Position numbers and translations under genes: made by a program
The notes under the pieces: generated by a model
The model's database searches: none
What the model was told of the DNA's origin: nothing
What the model saw: the letters and a program-made list of their open reading frames with translations, nothing else
Origin: Owenia fusiformis
Taxonomy: Eukaryota; Annelida; Polychaeta; Sabellida; Oweniidae
Reading direction: 5' to 3'
Assembly: GCA_903813345.2 (NCBI GenBank)
Contig: CAIIXF020000006.1
Span: 20,469,936-20,533,935 of the forward strand
Length of the DNA stretch: 64,000 nt
Part shown: piece by piece, positions 12,798 to 23,994 of the stretch
Layout: the number at the start of each line of letters is the position of its first letter
Position numbering within the stretch: position 1 is the first letter of the stretch

Positions 12798-13177
12798 CAA
12801 AAAGCATACCCTGCATGCAGAGTCTAGTTAAACTACACTCTGCCTAGTAGAGACCATATTACAGTTTAGTAGCCCCGCCCCCACGACGGGTACCGGTGAC
12901 AGTTTGGGTAATAAATAACTTTTGACCAATGCGCTGACCTTTCTTCCACCAATCAGCGAGCTTGAAATAACATACACAAATGCGTTCTAATTAAATATGC
13001 GCATGTCATTGGTCAATTCCGTGCACAACGATGACGTCAGAAGGAATGACCATATATAGAACGTCGGTCAAATTTGGCCGACGAACACTGATTGGCGCGG
13101 TGAGTTCACAAGTTTATTTTAGTTTGAAAGAGTGAAGACGAAGCTCTCTTTTAAGAATGCAAAGGGTACAAAAAGCA
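12798..13177. mobile_element. MULE-like MITE, second full copy with perfect 9-bp duplication
   Basis: The element is 12807-13168, flanked by the perfect direct repeat CAAAAAGCA (12798-12806 and 13169-13177). It is very like the 8248 copy across its length, including the CRE octamer (13032-13039), a CATATATAG box just downstream and the 22-bp near-palindrome (13062-13083). It keeps a CACCAATCAGCGAG segment missing from the 8248 copy and lacks a GTGAAGTCAAACG segment near the right end. High similarity and intact duplications suggest fairly recent movement. Confidence 0.87.
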
Positions 13178-13427
13178 TAGAATGTGAATCTTAATTAGAA
13201 AACATCACACTCCCTTTACTAGATATTCTATATTGCTTTCCTGTAATGTAATAAAGAAAGAATGAGTTGAAATAAGTAATTCAGTTGCTCATGCAGTTGT
13301 AATTGGAATATGATGTTTTTGTTTGATCTACCAGATACATCCTGTATGAAGAATTTAGAAGATTTGAATTTAGGTCATATTATTGGAATTTGGTTTCTAT
13401 AGTAACTGTTGTTATGTAATTGTTCAG

Positions 13428-13594
13428 ACATAACATCCATCTGGCAGGTTAAATGGAATGGGCATTCTGGGAATGCAACGCAGACATCGCCCAAAGGAAG
13501 GTATGAGTGGTTGGTGCCTGGCGCACGGCATATGAGACTAAGAATGGAAGACTTGAGGCCCTCGTCATACCCTGGTCGTTATTATCATTTATAA
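13428..13594 (+). CDS. Candidate terminal coding exon, function unknown
   Basis: After TTGTTCAG (or the later CTGGCAG at 13447) there is a reading frame to TAA at 13592-13594. Its base composition is clearly richer in G and C than the surrounding AT-rich DNA. The frame contains W, G and R residues in protein-like proportions (parts: WNGHSGNATQTSPKGRYEW and MRLRMEDLRPSSYPGRYYHL). I do not recognise a family. It could be the last coding exon of a gene, a transposon protein fragment, or chance. No upstream exon that joins it is identified. Confidence 0.25.
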
Positions 13595-14687
13595 AGTAAC
13601 ATTAGCATATGATTCCCTATTGTGGTACCATTATAGAATGCAAAAGACAGATATATGTTGATTTTGTTTTTGATATTAAAACAACTAATATAAGTAGAAA
13701 CATCCTGTCGCTTTTTCTGGTAACCTCTTGTATGTTGTAAATTGTAGTTGCTGGATGTTTCAATGGTCTAGATATTTTTTTCATCTTCAGATTGCTTGGA
13801 TTCCAGTATTTCTTTAGAAGAATGTGATCGTGACATTTAAGTTGTGAAAATTAATGAATATTTGCATATGGAATGATAATTTCATATCAATGTTGCATTT
13901 GATCGTGAAGCTCATAAACTGTTCACTTTTGATCTCTATGGAATTATTGGTATGTCATAATTGAAATTAATGAACTTTCCACGCAAAAATTGCAATTCCT
14001 TGCAAATAATTTTTTAATACATTTACAGTCATCCGACTATGTGTAGGATAAGAGATCGGGAACTTTAGTTCACAAATTTCATTTTACCTGTAATCCTAAA
14101 ACATATTGGTTGTTTTACAGTCCAAAGAGTTTTTGACGTATGCATGTGTTTGACTTGCAGAGGCTTTTAACTAATCAAATTTGGCGTACAGTAGTATAAA
14201 GAATTTTGACTTAAAGAGCAGTTATACTCTTGAAGTGTTTTTAAAGGTGTTTGCAAAGGTGTTCTACTGACAGGTGTTCAATAATAGATCTTTGACATAA
14301 TGTGTTCAACCGACATGTATAGTACTATGTCAAACTAGGGCTGAATTATAGTCTAGTTACAAGCCCTTATAACAGTTTTCAGTTCAGTTGTGAATATAAT
14401 CTAGGGTCTTGAAGCGAGACTAGGGCTGAGTCGGAATTCAGGAATTTCTGAGAGTTGTTAGGTTAACTATTGGAGCCAGTCTGGATATGAGAACCCTTGT
14501 TTATATTTACTTGTATCACTTCTTATCTTAAGTGCAAATGAGACACCATTATGTTATTATATACATCAACACATGTTCATGAGTACCCTTTGCCAAATAA
14601 AAGTTCAATTTGGCATCTTACAAATAGATAATAGGCTTCCTCCATGCAGTGTATTGTATCACATTGTGTTTTGTGTTTCTACTGCAG

Positions 14688-14720
14688 AGTTACTGTTAGC
14701 TATAGCCACTGGACCTCTTG
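14688..14720 (+). CDS. Possible 33-bp micro-exon, phase 1-1
   Basis: TTTCTACTGCAG precedes and GTAAAG follows a 33-base segment coding for LLLAIATGPL in the frame with phase 1 at both ends. Both splice signals look good, and the phases would fit the candidate exons at 1612 and 28390 and the LDLa gene. A segment this short arises easily by chance, so this is only a lead. Confidence 0.15.
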
Positions 14721-15165
14721 GTAAAGAAATAGCTTTTGTATTCACATCACAAAAAATATGAAAGTATAAAAGTTTGTTTTGAGTCTTATTGAGTAAAGAA
14801 TAAATGCACTTCCTGTTTATATTCTATCACCCTGATTGATTTGGATGTATACATGTATATTATACCACATCATTCATAAGAAATTGTCCCTGGCATGTGG
14901 CATTTGAATAAAACATAAGAAATGTAACATGACATTTTCTTTTTGAAATATGTATTGTCACAACTGAGCACATTTTTCTTGTATACAAGAAAAAACGTTC
15001 CAATTTTTATTGGCCCACCCTGTAGTCCTGTACATGTTTGTATCTTTTATTGACTCTTAATGTGTATCTTAATACAATGTAGTATACTACCTTATAAGGA
15101 CAGATGTCTAAATACTATTATTTCTTCTAGTACAGTTTCATTACACCCCCAAAATGCAATCTGAT

Positions 15166-15282
15166 TTTCGACACCGTTTTGGCACCAAATGGACTGACGA
15201 GTCCGGTGGCAAATTTTGGTATCGAAAGGTTTTGGTGCTGGAACAGCGCCAAATTTTTTCGATGCCAAAACGGCGCTGAATT
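15166..15282. repeat. GC-richer inverted-repeat segment
   Basis: CGACACCGTTTTGGCACC near the left is approximately mirrored by GATGCCAAAACGGCGC at the right, with more TTTTGGTGC/GCACCAAA pairs in between. It could fold into a long imperfect hairpin and may be a small decayed transposon. No target duplication found. Confidence 0.35.
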
Positions 15283-15752
15283 ATATTGGCTGTGTAGTTG
15301 AGGAATTATGAATATTCCTTGAAAAAATTTGAGTCAAACGAATTGCTCACTATGGAGAATTGTTCACCCTGGAGAGATATAAACTTATGGCACTGGCATT
15401 TTATGATAAATCTTAAGGTCTCTATGGGATATTGTTAATCACGGCATTAGGAAAATTTTTACAAATGTTTCCTAAATAATACATACCAGCTTTATACATA
15501 CTTTCTTTTGCAAATGTGAGTTAGGTCATTTTGCCCCTCATTTATTCTTTGTTTTCTCCTATTAGAAACTCATATAGGAAATCTTGCAGCCAGGCACACT
15601 TCACGGTCTTGCATCTAGTCTCAGATTCTCCCCAAACTCTTGCTATAGTTTTCATGGTATCTTTGTCTTGCTTCGGTGTTCCCTCAAATATATATTCTCA
15701 AATAGGGACAATTTCTAAGTTTTCTAGTTTTCTTATTTGAATAGGTGCTTAC

Positions 15753-15880
15753 TTTTGTTGTTATAGTTTCCAACTTTTTTGTGGCTGGTGTTTGGTGGTC
15801 ACTGTTCAGAGTTTTGTGTCTATTACAATTCATGTTCGGTGTTTGCAATAACTTACAAGGTGGTGACATTTTGTCATGTT
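15753..15880 (+). repeat. Dispersed GGTGTT repeat, copy c
   Basis: TTATAGTTTCCAAC, GTGGCTGGTGTTTGGTGG and ACAAGGTGGTGACATTTTG in the same order as the copy at 23052. Confidence 0.5.
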
Positions 15881-16958
15881 AATAAAATACCCTGTTAGTC
15901 ATTAAAGCAAGTAGCCTTGTCTTAGGGGGATTTAACTGACCCCCAGCTCTCTACCCCCCCCCCTCCGTAGCGCCATACCCCATACCAGTTATCTCTAATC
16001 CAAAAGTCTCTTTGCAGCAATGTCACAAAGTTGTCAAATGATCATTATGTAATATTTCTCCAATCTCTTATGTAAAGTCTGAGAGTACATGTCTAGTAAT
16101 TAATTGATAGCATTTCATAATCATAATAATTAATAGAATAAACATCGGTCAAGTGGTCTAATTACCAGATTGATTCTAGCCTGTAACTATCTTGGCTCTA
16201 TTTGACCATCTTCATATGGTGGTCCCCACCTAATTAGCAGGATTGTAGTATTTGGATGAAAGCTCCATAACTGGTAAATTGTTACTGACACATTTTGCAT
16301 CAAATGAATGGAGGAGATAAGGAAATAAGGAATTGTGTTTTGTCATCTCTTTATGGTTTGTTGCCATCTTTCCATCATCACTTCCCAAAGGAGTATTTAT
16401 CAGGGGAGATGCCAATAGGAGGTTAAGTCAACAACTCATTAATATAGCAGTTATTAGTCCTGCATCAAGTCTCTGAACTCTCTCCTCTTTTTTTCACTTG
16501 TCAGTTTTAGTGAACTGTATGTATTGTATTTTATCAACAGAAGACCTATAAAAAGCCATTAATATTTAGGCCTGAAATAAAGTCATGTTTCAAACAAAGA
16601 AGACCATGTTGAAATCTGCTAGAAAAGAGATAACAAAGAGTTATTCCATCCCTTGAGATACATACAGAATCATATTACATCACTGGAGTATGTTTTTATA
16701 CACCTTGAACTTTAAATATTGAAGCAATGTAATTCCCTATTCTAATTCAGATTCAATCAAATTCTTTTTAAAGTATACTTTGACATATTAACTCACTTGT
16801 GGGTGATCAAAATGGGTTTTATACAGCAGAGGCACCAATGCTTGTTACAGTGGGTTGTTCCTTCTAAAAATCATAATATATGATATGGTCATAATGAATG
16901 ATAAAATATATAGGTGATCACTGCTGGTATATTTCCACCATCATCATTTTCAATCTTT

Positions 16959-17133
16959 CAGGGGTTTCATTAGCAGCAGGCAACAGGCAATTTTCACCGG
17001 TTGTTTTCACAAAATCGCCTGTTGGTTTTAGGGTCTCTCCAACTTTTACATGTTAAATTCATGATTTCCATTGATTTTGCCTGTTTGTTTTCATTTATTT
17101 AGCCTATTGTGAAAAATTCTAGTGAAACCCCTG
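16959..17133. mobile_element. Short hAT-like MITE with CAGGGGTTTCA ends
   Basis: The left end CAGGGGTTTCATTAG and the right end CTAGTGAAACCCCTG are 15-bp inverted repeats with one mismatch, 175 bp apart outer to outer. The inside is simple: CAACAGGCAATTTTCACC and TTTTGCCTGTTTG phrases. CAGGG ends suggest hAT. No clear 8-bp duplication is seen. Confidence 0.6.
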
Positions 17134-17567
17134 GTTTTATTAAAATAGAGTCAATATGTAATACAGCATTCCTTGGTATAGAATATGATAATACTCTGAT
17201 AATTTTCTGGAAATAAACTATATTTAATCTATACTATTCTCAAATATATGTATGTATTCAGAATCAGCAATTTTGAGTTTGATGGAAAAATTAAGTTTCA
17301 TCTCAATCATTCTTTAAACCAAAAAGCAAGGCAATCATTCAATTTCAGTGAGATAAAATAAGGTTTTATTTTTCACTCTGCTTGTATTTTGCAGTCCTGC
17401 ATATCATATTATCATTTTGCAATAAATTTTTAAAAGCACATTCGCTAGAAGTGTGTCATATTTATAAATAAATCGATTTGACATATCTACAAGTATATTA
17501 TGTGAACAAGATCAATGTCCATATTTCCTCATACCTTACATACCGTACTATCGCATGCGTAAACTGT

Positions 17568-17730
17568 CCGTCTGCTCATGCTTATTTCACTCTATTTCTC
17601 TCTAAAATTTGATAAAAGTGATTGATTTTTTTAGATTTCTTTACAATTTAGAGTATTGTCATCATGTCTGTCGAGGTTATTGCTTAACCATTTCCTCCAT
17701 TTTTACATTATTTTGTATTTTAAAATATGA
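17568..17730 (+). mobile_element. Solo left end of the CCGTCTGCTC element
   Basis: CCGTCTGCTCATGCTTATTT and the following TTTCTCTCTAAAATTTG match the ends of the element at 46385-46804. No matching right end is found within the next 500 bp, so this is a truncated copy. Confidence 0.45.
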
Positions 17731-20210
17731 CCATTGTGATATTTAATTTTGAAATATTATACTTTTTGGACTCTTATACCAAATCTCAAAGCTCATGTTT
17801 ATCTCAATAAGCAACTTGACCCCATGTATTGTCACAGTACTTTAGTATAAAAAGGGTAATTATAGGAGGAGTGGGGATTGTTTATGTTGGTCTTTATTAT
17901 TGACCCTAGATCAGGTCTTGCAGAATTGCATAAACCAGACTGGCATTTATGAATTTCTGCATGCATAGAGGGTGACTTGGGCTAAAATCCTGCAGATTCG
18001 CACATAACAAAGAGGCGGTCGTTGAATTCTGCATGATGTTCATTCGTAAGACGCATGTAGATTTATTTTCGAGTATTCTTCAGTCTGTTTTATGTGCTAC
18101 TTCGTGCTGGATTGGAGGTTTCTTTTGTTTTATCTCAATATTTGCTTCATTATTATGTCTCGTGCTTGAGAAAAGCTGCATGGCATCATGTCTTCCATAA
18201 ATTGTAGAGTTTGACTTTGGACATCTAAAAGAGAGCTTTGTCGACACTCATTCAATAAAATATAATTGTTTGATTTGTCCATTCCAATCAGAGCCCTCAG
18301 AATCTCATTCACTGGTAAATGAAGGGGGGGGGGGGCAAGAGTCCCGCCCCCTTTGGTAGTCCCCAATTTTTTACGCGCAACCGTTGCACAAATTTTTGGC
18401 CTTCCCACCTCTTGATTTCAGATCTGCCTCTTTCATTTCTAGAGTAATTATTTCTGAATGTTTACCTGCAATATAGCTGCCACTCATTTAAATTCTGATA
18501 AAATGGCATATAAAGTTAGTTATCAAGGTTATAAAAATCTTATTAGGGTCTGAATATCAACATGTCATTCTTAGAGTGTAGAATCTTACTGCTAATCTCT
18601 TAGTATCAGGGTAAGAGAAAATGATCAAGATGTAAAAATGCTCAGTTTAAAGAAATGTTTAAAAAATAAAAAGTCAATACAATGAAAATGAGATTCTGAG
18701 AAACATTTCCAGCAGCTTTAAGTTACTTTTTAAACATAAGTTCCATTCTGTTATTCATATTTACAAAACACACAAACATCTTTATCTACCCATAAAAACC
18801 CTTAGTTTTGGTAATATTTTCCAAATGTGAATCCAAGATTCAAATAGTTACTTCTTTTTTCACAATCACATGATATGACATGTAACACAAAGCTTTCTTT
18901 ATAAGTGACAAACACACACTGTGTTGAAACTGAGTTTCAGCTGATATGTCAGTTAAAAAGTTGTTTTTGAGATTTTGTGTTCTGTTTTATTTCGTTGTGA
19001 CATATTTGCCATTTATCAGCCCTTAGTTAAAATTTGATGTGAAACCATCCTATAAACTTACCCCAAAGCTATTTTAGTTGTTCCTTTTTATAAGAGGTAT
19101 AGGATGTAAAACATAATAAGTGACACATTGTAATATTTAATGCACCTCTATCATCTTTTCTGGGTTATTCCATATTTACATGTTTTGCACAACATATTGA
19201 AGTTTATAACATATGTTGATGAAAAATATTTTCAATTTAAAAATCATTCAGAAATAATATTTAAATAGCAATAGACAGATGCCCTTTGAGATTTCAAACT
19301 CTGTTGCCTTGCTTGTTGAGTGGTACCCTATATAATGGTTTGACTTAACCTCTAAAAGATTCCTTTGTCTAACTGAAATGATTTTTTGTATGATGACAAA
19401 TGCATTTTAGGATCTAACGATTCTAATTCTGATACCTTCATTAAAATATGGATTTCAATACGAAAATCAACAGAAAAAGATAATTGAAGGCTGGAACCCA
19501 TTTCCATTAGAACAAATGAAATCATATATTTTTCACCAAAGAATATAGAATTCACTTAGGTCAAATAATAGTATGGAAATTTTCCTCGATTCCCTATAGT
19601 GTTCAGCACTTGTCTGATTTACATGGTAACCACCAGCCGCGATTCTTACACTCAAAATTCGCTAAATTCATTCATTTTCTCATATGTCACAAAAGGTTAA
19701 AATATTAAGAATAAGATTTTATTGTAATATGTATTTTCTTTCACCTGATATTGTGACATTGATTTTTGAAAAAAAAATATGTATAGTATATCGAAACAAT
19801 ATAGCAAATCAACATTGTCACTTTTTGTAAGGGTTGCACTTTTTGCAAGGTGGGTTTAGATAAACAGTATAGTAAATGGGAGTGAATCAGAAAAGAATAT
19901 ATTTTTAAGTTTAATTGATGTTGGCTTGTTATCTTGTACTGCCTAGTTCTGAAACTAAAATATAGCCTTAAAGTGTACTTGGAATTCCAACAAGAATATT
20001 TGGGATATTTAGCAAAAGTGAAGAGAACTGGTAAAATTTGGGTAAATCTTATAGATTATGACTCTACCTGAGATACCTGTACATGACAGTGTATGACTTT
20101 ACAGCTCAGAGGTTCTATTTTTGACCACATTGCAATATCTACATTTAGCGAACAGAGCCTCGATCAAAATATATTTTCGTTTTGTCTCTCAGAAGCAAAG
20201 AAACACATAC
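17731..20210. other. Non-coding stretch, little structure
   Basis: AT-rich sequence. There is a G-run at about 18326-18334 and a word CTAAAAGAGAGCTTTGTC near 18207 that matches the reverse complement of the TACCCT MITE end. Open frames here have no recognisable domains. Confidence 0.5.
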
Positions 20211-20461
20211 GAGCCTGGCCATAGGAAAACTGGTCTTATCACAAAAATTGAAATTGTGCCACAGAGCCAAAAATGTGCCCAAGATTAAGAGGAAAATGTG
20301 CTAAATTCAAATCCGACTTATTGGTTTATGCATGCAGGGAAAAATTGTTAAGACACAAGCCATGGCTCATTTGAAAGGTCTCTTTGTGCTTTTAAAGATA
20401 AACAAAAAATCAGAATATTGAAAAAATCTGTGATGAGACCCCTTTTCCGGTGGCCTGGCTC
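20211..20461. mobile_element. MITE with GAGCC(T/A)GGCCA inverted ends
   Basis: The left 32 bp beginning GAGCCTGGCCATAGGAAAAC and the reverse complement of the right 32 bp, beginning GAGCCAGGCCACCGGAAAAG, align well. An isolated relative of the same end is at 49019-49056 (GAGCCTGGCCTAG and GGGGGTCTCATC). No clear target duplication and no coding capacity. Confidence 0.6.
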
Positions 20462-21652
20462 ATATATTATTAGTGCAATGTTAGACGTACTTTACTGAAG
20501 TGAAGATACCCCTCAGTCTCTTCAACTCCCCACTTGTACTGTGAGTTCAATTTGGAATGCATGTGCATTTTGTATTTTTAGTTTCACTTCAAAAAATCTC
20601 AGGTATAGTGTACATTGTATATTTTACATTGTTGATAGATTTTATATTGTACAGATTATCTGTTTCTCCAGCAGTAATATTCTCATGGAAGATGTAAACA
20701 ATAACAATTTCTGTAACAACAAATGTAACACTATCTATCAGATAATCTGTAGCATTTTTATATGATGCTTTATTTATTTCATCAATCATGTATCATACAT
20801 CTAAAGGCTTGGCAATCCCATTATAGGCCAAGCTTTAAGATCATATTTTATGCCACGTTAATAATCATTTTTCATAGGAAACAATTTTGTGTCTACTAAT
20901 TGCTAATCATTCAGAATATCATATTTAACATCATGATATCAGGTCAAAAACAATTCTCTGTAAATTGTAGCCTGATTAGCTGAAATGAACTGTTACATTA
21001 GGATGCTACAAGTGGTACTTAAGCATCTTGAAATAGTAAATCTACCAGATGGTCATATTTTAAAACGTGAAATTATAGAAAGGAGCAAGGAATAGAATAA
21101 ACGAGCATGAAGCGAACACTTTAAATACATAGAAATGCCCAAAAATCAGCCAGTTCATTCAAATATTGTAAAGAAATATACAGAAATTGTTAGGCCTTAA
21201 AGTAATTCATTAATGGGTTAAAGGGTCTTAATACATAATTCTGGACATGCAACAAGTGCCCTCATAGTGAAACTCATAAGATGGATTTTTTGAGATTTTT
21301 CCATGAGGTTTTGGATGGGTATTTATGTGGTCTAGACACTGATGTTGCTGATATAACCACTCAGGTCAGATATCGCCTTTGGGATGTTTTCTCTACTAAG
21401 GAGTACAAGGAGGGGATTAGCTAGGATTAGGTCTAATCTACTAATCTGAGATAAAGCAGTTTGAAATCATGTAAGGTCGATCTAGGGGCAGTTTGGCTTA
21501 TTCAGCAGTCGGCTGTGATTTTCACACATGATTTGTGTCTGAATCTGATATAATTCCTATAATCCTAAAGTCCTATAAAGCTTCTTTCAATAATAATTAG
21601 CGTGTGGTGCTCCAGCCACTTCTGAGTCTGTAGGCTGGTCTTTCCTCTGGCA

Positions 21653-21770
21653 ATTTCCCATTAGTCTTGCTTCAAGACCCTGGACCCCCCTCCCTATCTT
21701 CTTTTTGTCAGTAATGTCTTGGATAAGTGGGGGGGGGGTCCACAGTCTTGAAGCAAGCCTAATTTCCCAT
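21653..21770. mobile_element. 100-bp snap-back MITE with perfect 9-bp target duplication
   Basis: The element is 21662-21761, flanked by the perfect repeat ATTTCCCAT (21653-21661 and 21762-21770). The arms (TAGTCTTGCTTCAAGAC at left, its counterpart GTCTTGAAGCAAGCCTA at right) continue inwards through GGACCCCCC and GGGGGGTCC, giving about 30 paired bases around a 35-40-nt centre. A 9-bp duplication fits a Mutator-like mover. An RNA copy would form a long hairpin. Confidence 0.8.
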
Positions 21771-22422
21771 ATCATATGAGTCTATTTAGTAAAGTATACA
21801 ATAAAATCTTTGGGATGGAATATCTTTTTGTATGGAACACCTGTCTACATTGAACAGTTTTTAAAAGAACCAAATATTTTCCCATTGACTTACATGTTAA
21901 CAATACCCTCTCTGTAAGGAATACCTGTCTACTTGGAACAGGGAACAGTCTTTTGGGGCAAAATAGTAATCATAGAATGCCCAAAACGATAATTATATAA
22001 TTAGAGCGTTCCTTGTTTGAGTCCGAGCCTAGTGCACATGGTAAAGCTCCTTTTAAAGAAGATCAACTATTAGAAAGAGTGCTTGTCTAAAGCAATCTTT
22101 GGTATTTGATTGAACAGACTGATTTCTCCTCAGGTGTTCCACTGTTTGTTGTGGTTTCATACAAGACTTCTGTCTGGTGTTATACCAACTTACCAGTGAT
22201 TTCCCCAACAATGAAGCAATCAGGTGCCACACCTCGATAAAAATTTGAAATAATTTTGCAACCAAGTGAAAATTGATTTACACCCTGTTGAGAATATGAC
22301 AAATTATGTAACTTGACCAAATTTGGATACGGTATTATTAATGATCTATGAAAAGGTAAAATGACCCAGTTTGGTTGAATCTAAGGGAGAACATTGCTGG
22401 TACAGTCATATATGGATTTGGT

Positions 22423-22617
22423 GCATTGGTGGACTCAGGGGGTACCCCTTTGTGGGCCCAGGAAAAATTTGTAGTGCCTCAAAAATGGGCCTCTTTGCGC
22501 TTTTTAGGCCAAATTATAAAAAAATGGGCCTTAAATTTTCAAATTTCTGTAAGCGCAGAATTTTTTTCCTGACTCAATATTTGGGTTCCCCCTTGTTAGC
22601 TTCTGGATACGCCAGTG
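22423..22617. mobile_element. Repeat element related to 11784-12066
   Basis: GGTGGACTCAGGGGGTACCC at the left, TTTTAGGCCAAATTATAAA and ATGGGCC phrases inside, and AGCTTCTGGATACGCCAGTG at the right. The inside matches the 11784 element. Read in reverse, the right end is CACTGGCGTATCCAGAAGC, a style of terminus common in non-autonomous elements. Confidence 0.5.
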
Positions 22618-23051
22618 GGGTATATACCATATACTGGATCTGAATAAACAACCCAATCCTGTTTGTCTGTAACTTGGTTAGACTACAAAGTTTGCCAAAT
22701 TAAGGCAGATGATGATGCCATGCCAAGTTATTAGCCAGGTAAACTTGTTTTGTATCAAGTCATAATTTGGCCAAATGAGCACTATTAACCGTCCAAATAT
22801 GAAGTGCAGGCTCATCATGTAACATAACCCTTCTCATATTCTAAGGTCATTCATATGGTGTTTCATATAACATAAAGGTGCAGTATTGTTATTGTACTAG
22901 GTTATAGTAACATCGTCAAATTGGTTATTTCTATGTCATTCCAGGTTCATTCTTAAAATCACTTTATTTTGCAACATTCTTCCAGTAATTGATTCTAACT
23001 ATTCCCACCCTGAGCTCAGTGGCTAGAATACTACCCTCTGAGAAGAACCAC

Positions 23052-23165
23052 AAGTGGTAACATTTTGTTATAGTCTCCATTTTTTTGTGGATGGTGCTTT
23101 GTGTTTGGTATTTGGTGGTCTGCATTTGGTATCTGTAGCAAATAGCAGGTGGTAACATTTTGCAT
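23052..23165 (+). repeat. Dispersed GGTGTT repeat, copy d
   Basis: This copy starts AGTGGTAACATTTTG and ends GGTGGTAACATTTTG, so the element is bounded by a direct repeat of about 14 bp. Inside are TTATAGTCTCCA, TGGTGCTTTGTGTTTGG and GGTATTTGGTGG. Confidence 0.55.
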
Positions 23166-23788
23166 CTCAATTTCCAACTCTTTGGCATTCAACCAATCAG
23201 CATCATGGATTACCAAGGTATGAAGTTTTCAAAATCAAACTGGTAAGTTAAGTATGCCAGAGAGAACTATAGAACCATGCTAATATATTTATACAGATCA
23301 TGGCTGAGGAACGTTTGGTTTTGATTGGTTCAACAAGTCTGTAGTTTATCGATAATATGAAGAATATGTCAGTCACTATAACAAAGGGTAAAAATTCCAG
23401 AATCTGCCAAAAATGTAACAGGCCTGAAATTGGCAAGACTCTCTGATATTTATTCCAAGGAATTCTGCCTGGTCTTCTTGACGCCTCATCTCTTCTGGTA
23501 ATAGTATAGCAAAATGAGATGAGAACATCCGATATTAGGTAAAATGAATGATTTCGCCCATGCAGTATACTTGGTAGACATTTTGTCTCCTTATTCCCGA
23601 AGAATTCTATTGCTGTTGTTTTTTCAATCATTTTTTCTTGGAAAAGGAAAAAGAATTTTGCATGTCACAAGCATCTTTTTATCACTGTTGATATGAATAA
23701 GCAAAATTCAGAATTTATGATTTCTCATTAGATGTAGAATTTCAGGAAATTCTGAAGTTGGATGAAATTCATATGTGAATAAAACATG

Positions 23789-23994
23789 CAGTGATATCCC
23801 CAGCATTAAAGAAAGTGGGTGTATCACCCACCTGAGATTTTGAAAATAGGCTTGCACCCACCTGAAAATCCAATTGCACCCAATTGAAAATGAGAAAAAC
23901 CATGAAAAACTGGCATATTTTGGCCACTTTTGGTCTGAATTGTGAAAATGAAAATTTTGCACCCACTTGAGAAAAAATCCTGTGGAGATCACTG
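23789..23994. mobile_element. 206-bp MITE with CAGTGAT ends
   Basis: The left end CAGTGATATCCCCAG and the reverse complement of the right end CAGTGATCTCCACAG match at 13 of 15 positions. The phrase CACCCACCTGA occurs twice near the left and CACCCACTTGA once at the right. CAGTG ends resemble the hAT group. No clear target duplication. Confidence 0.6.

Noticed and set aside
15193-15233. CTGACGAG followed by ATCGAAAGG, resembling a hammerhead ribozyme core
   Set aside because: The segment between CTGACGA and GAAA does not form a stem II, and the GCACCAAA/TTTGGTGC pairing lies in the wrong place for the three-way junction.
23248-23631. 127-codon open frame on the - strand
   Set aside because: No recognised domain, no promoter or splice evidence, and composition like the surroundings. 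Open frames of this length occur by chance across 64 kb.
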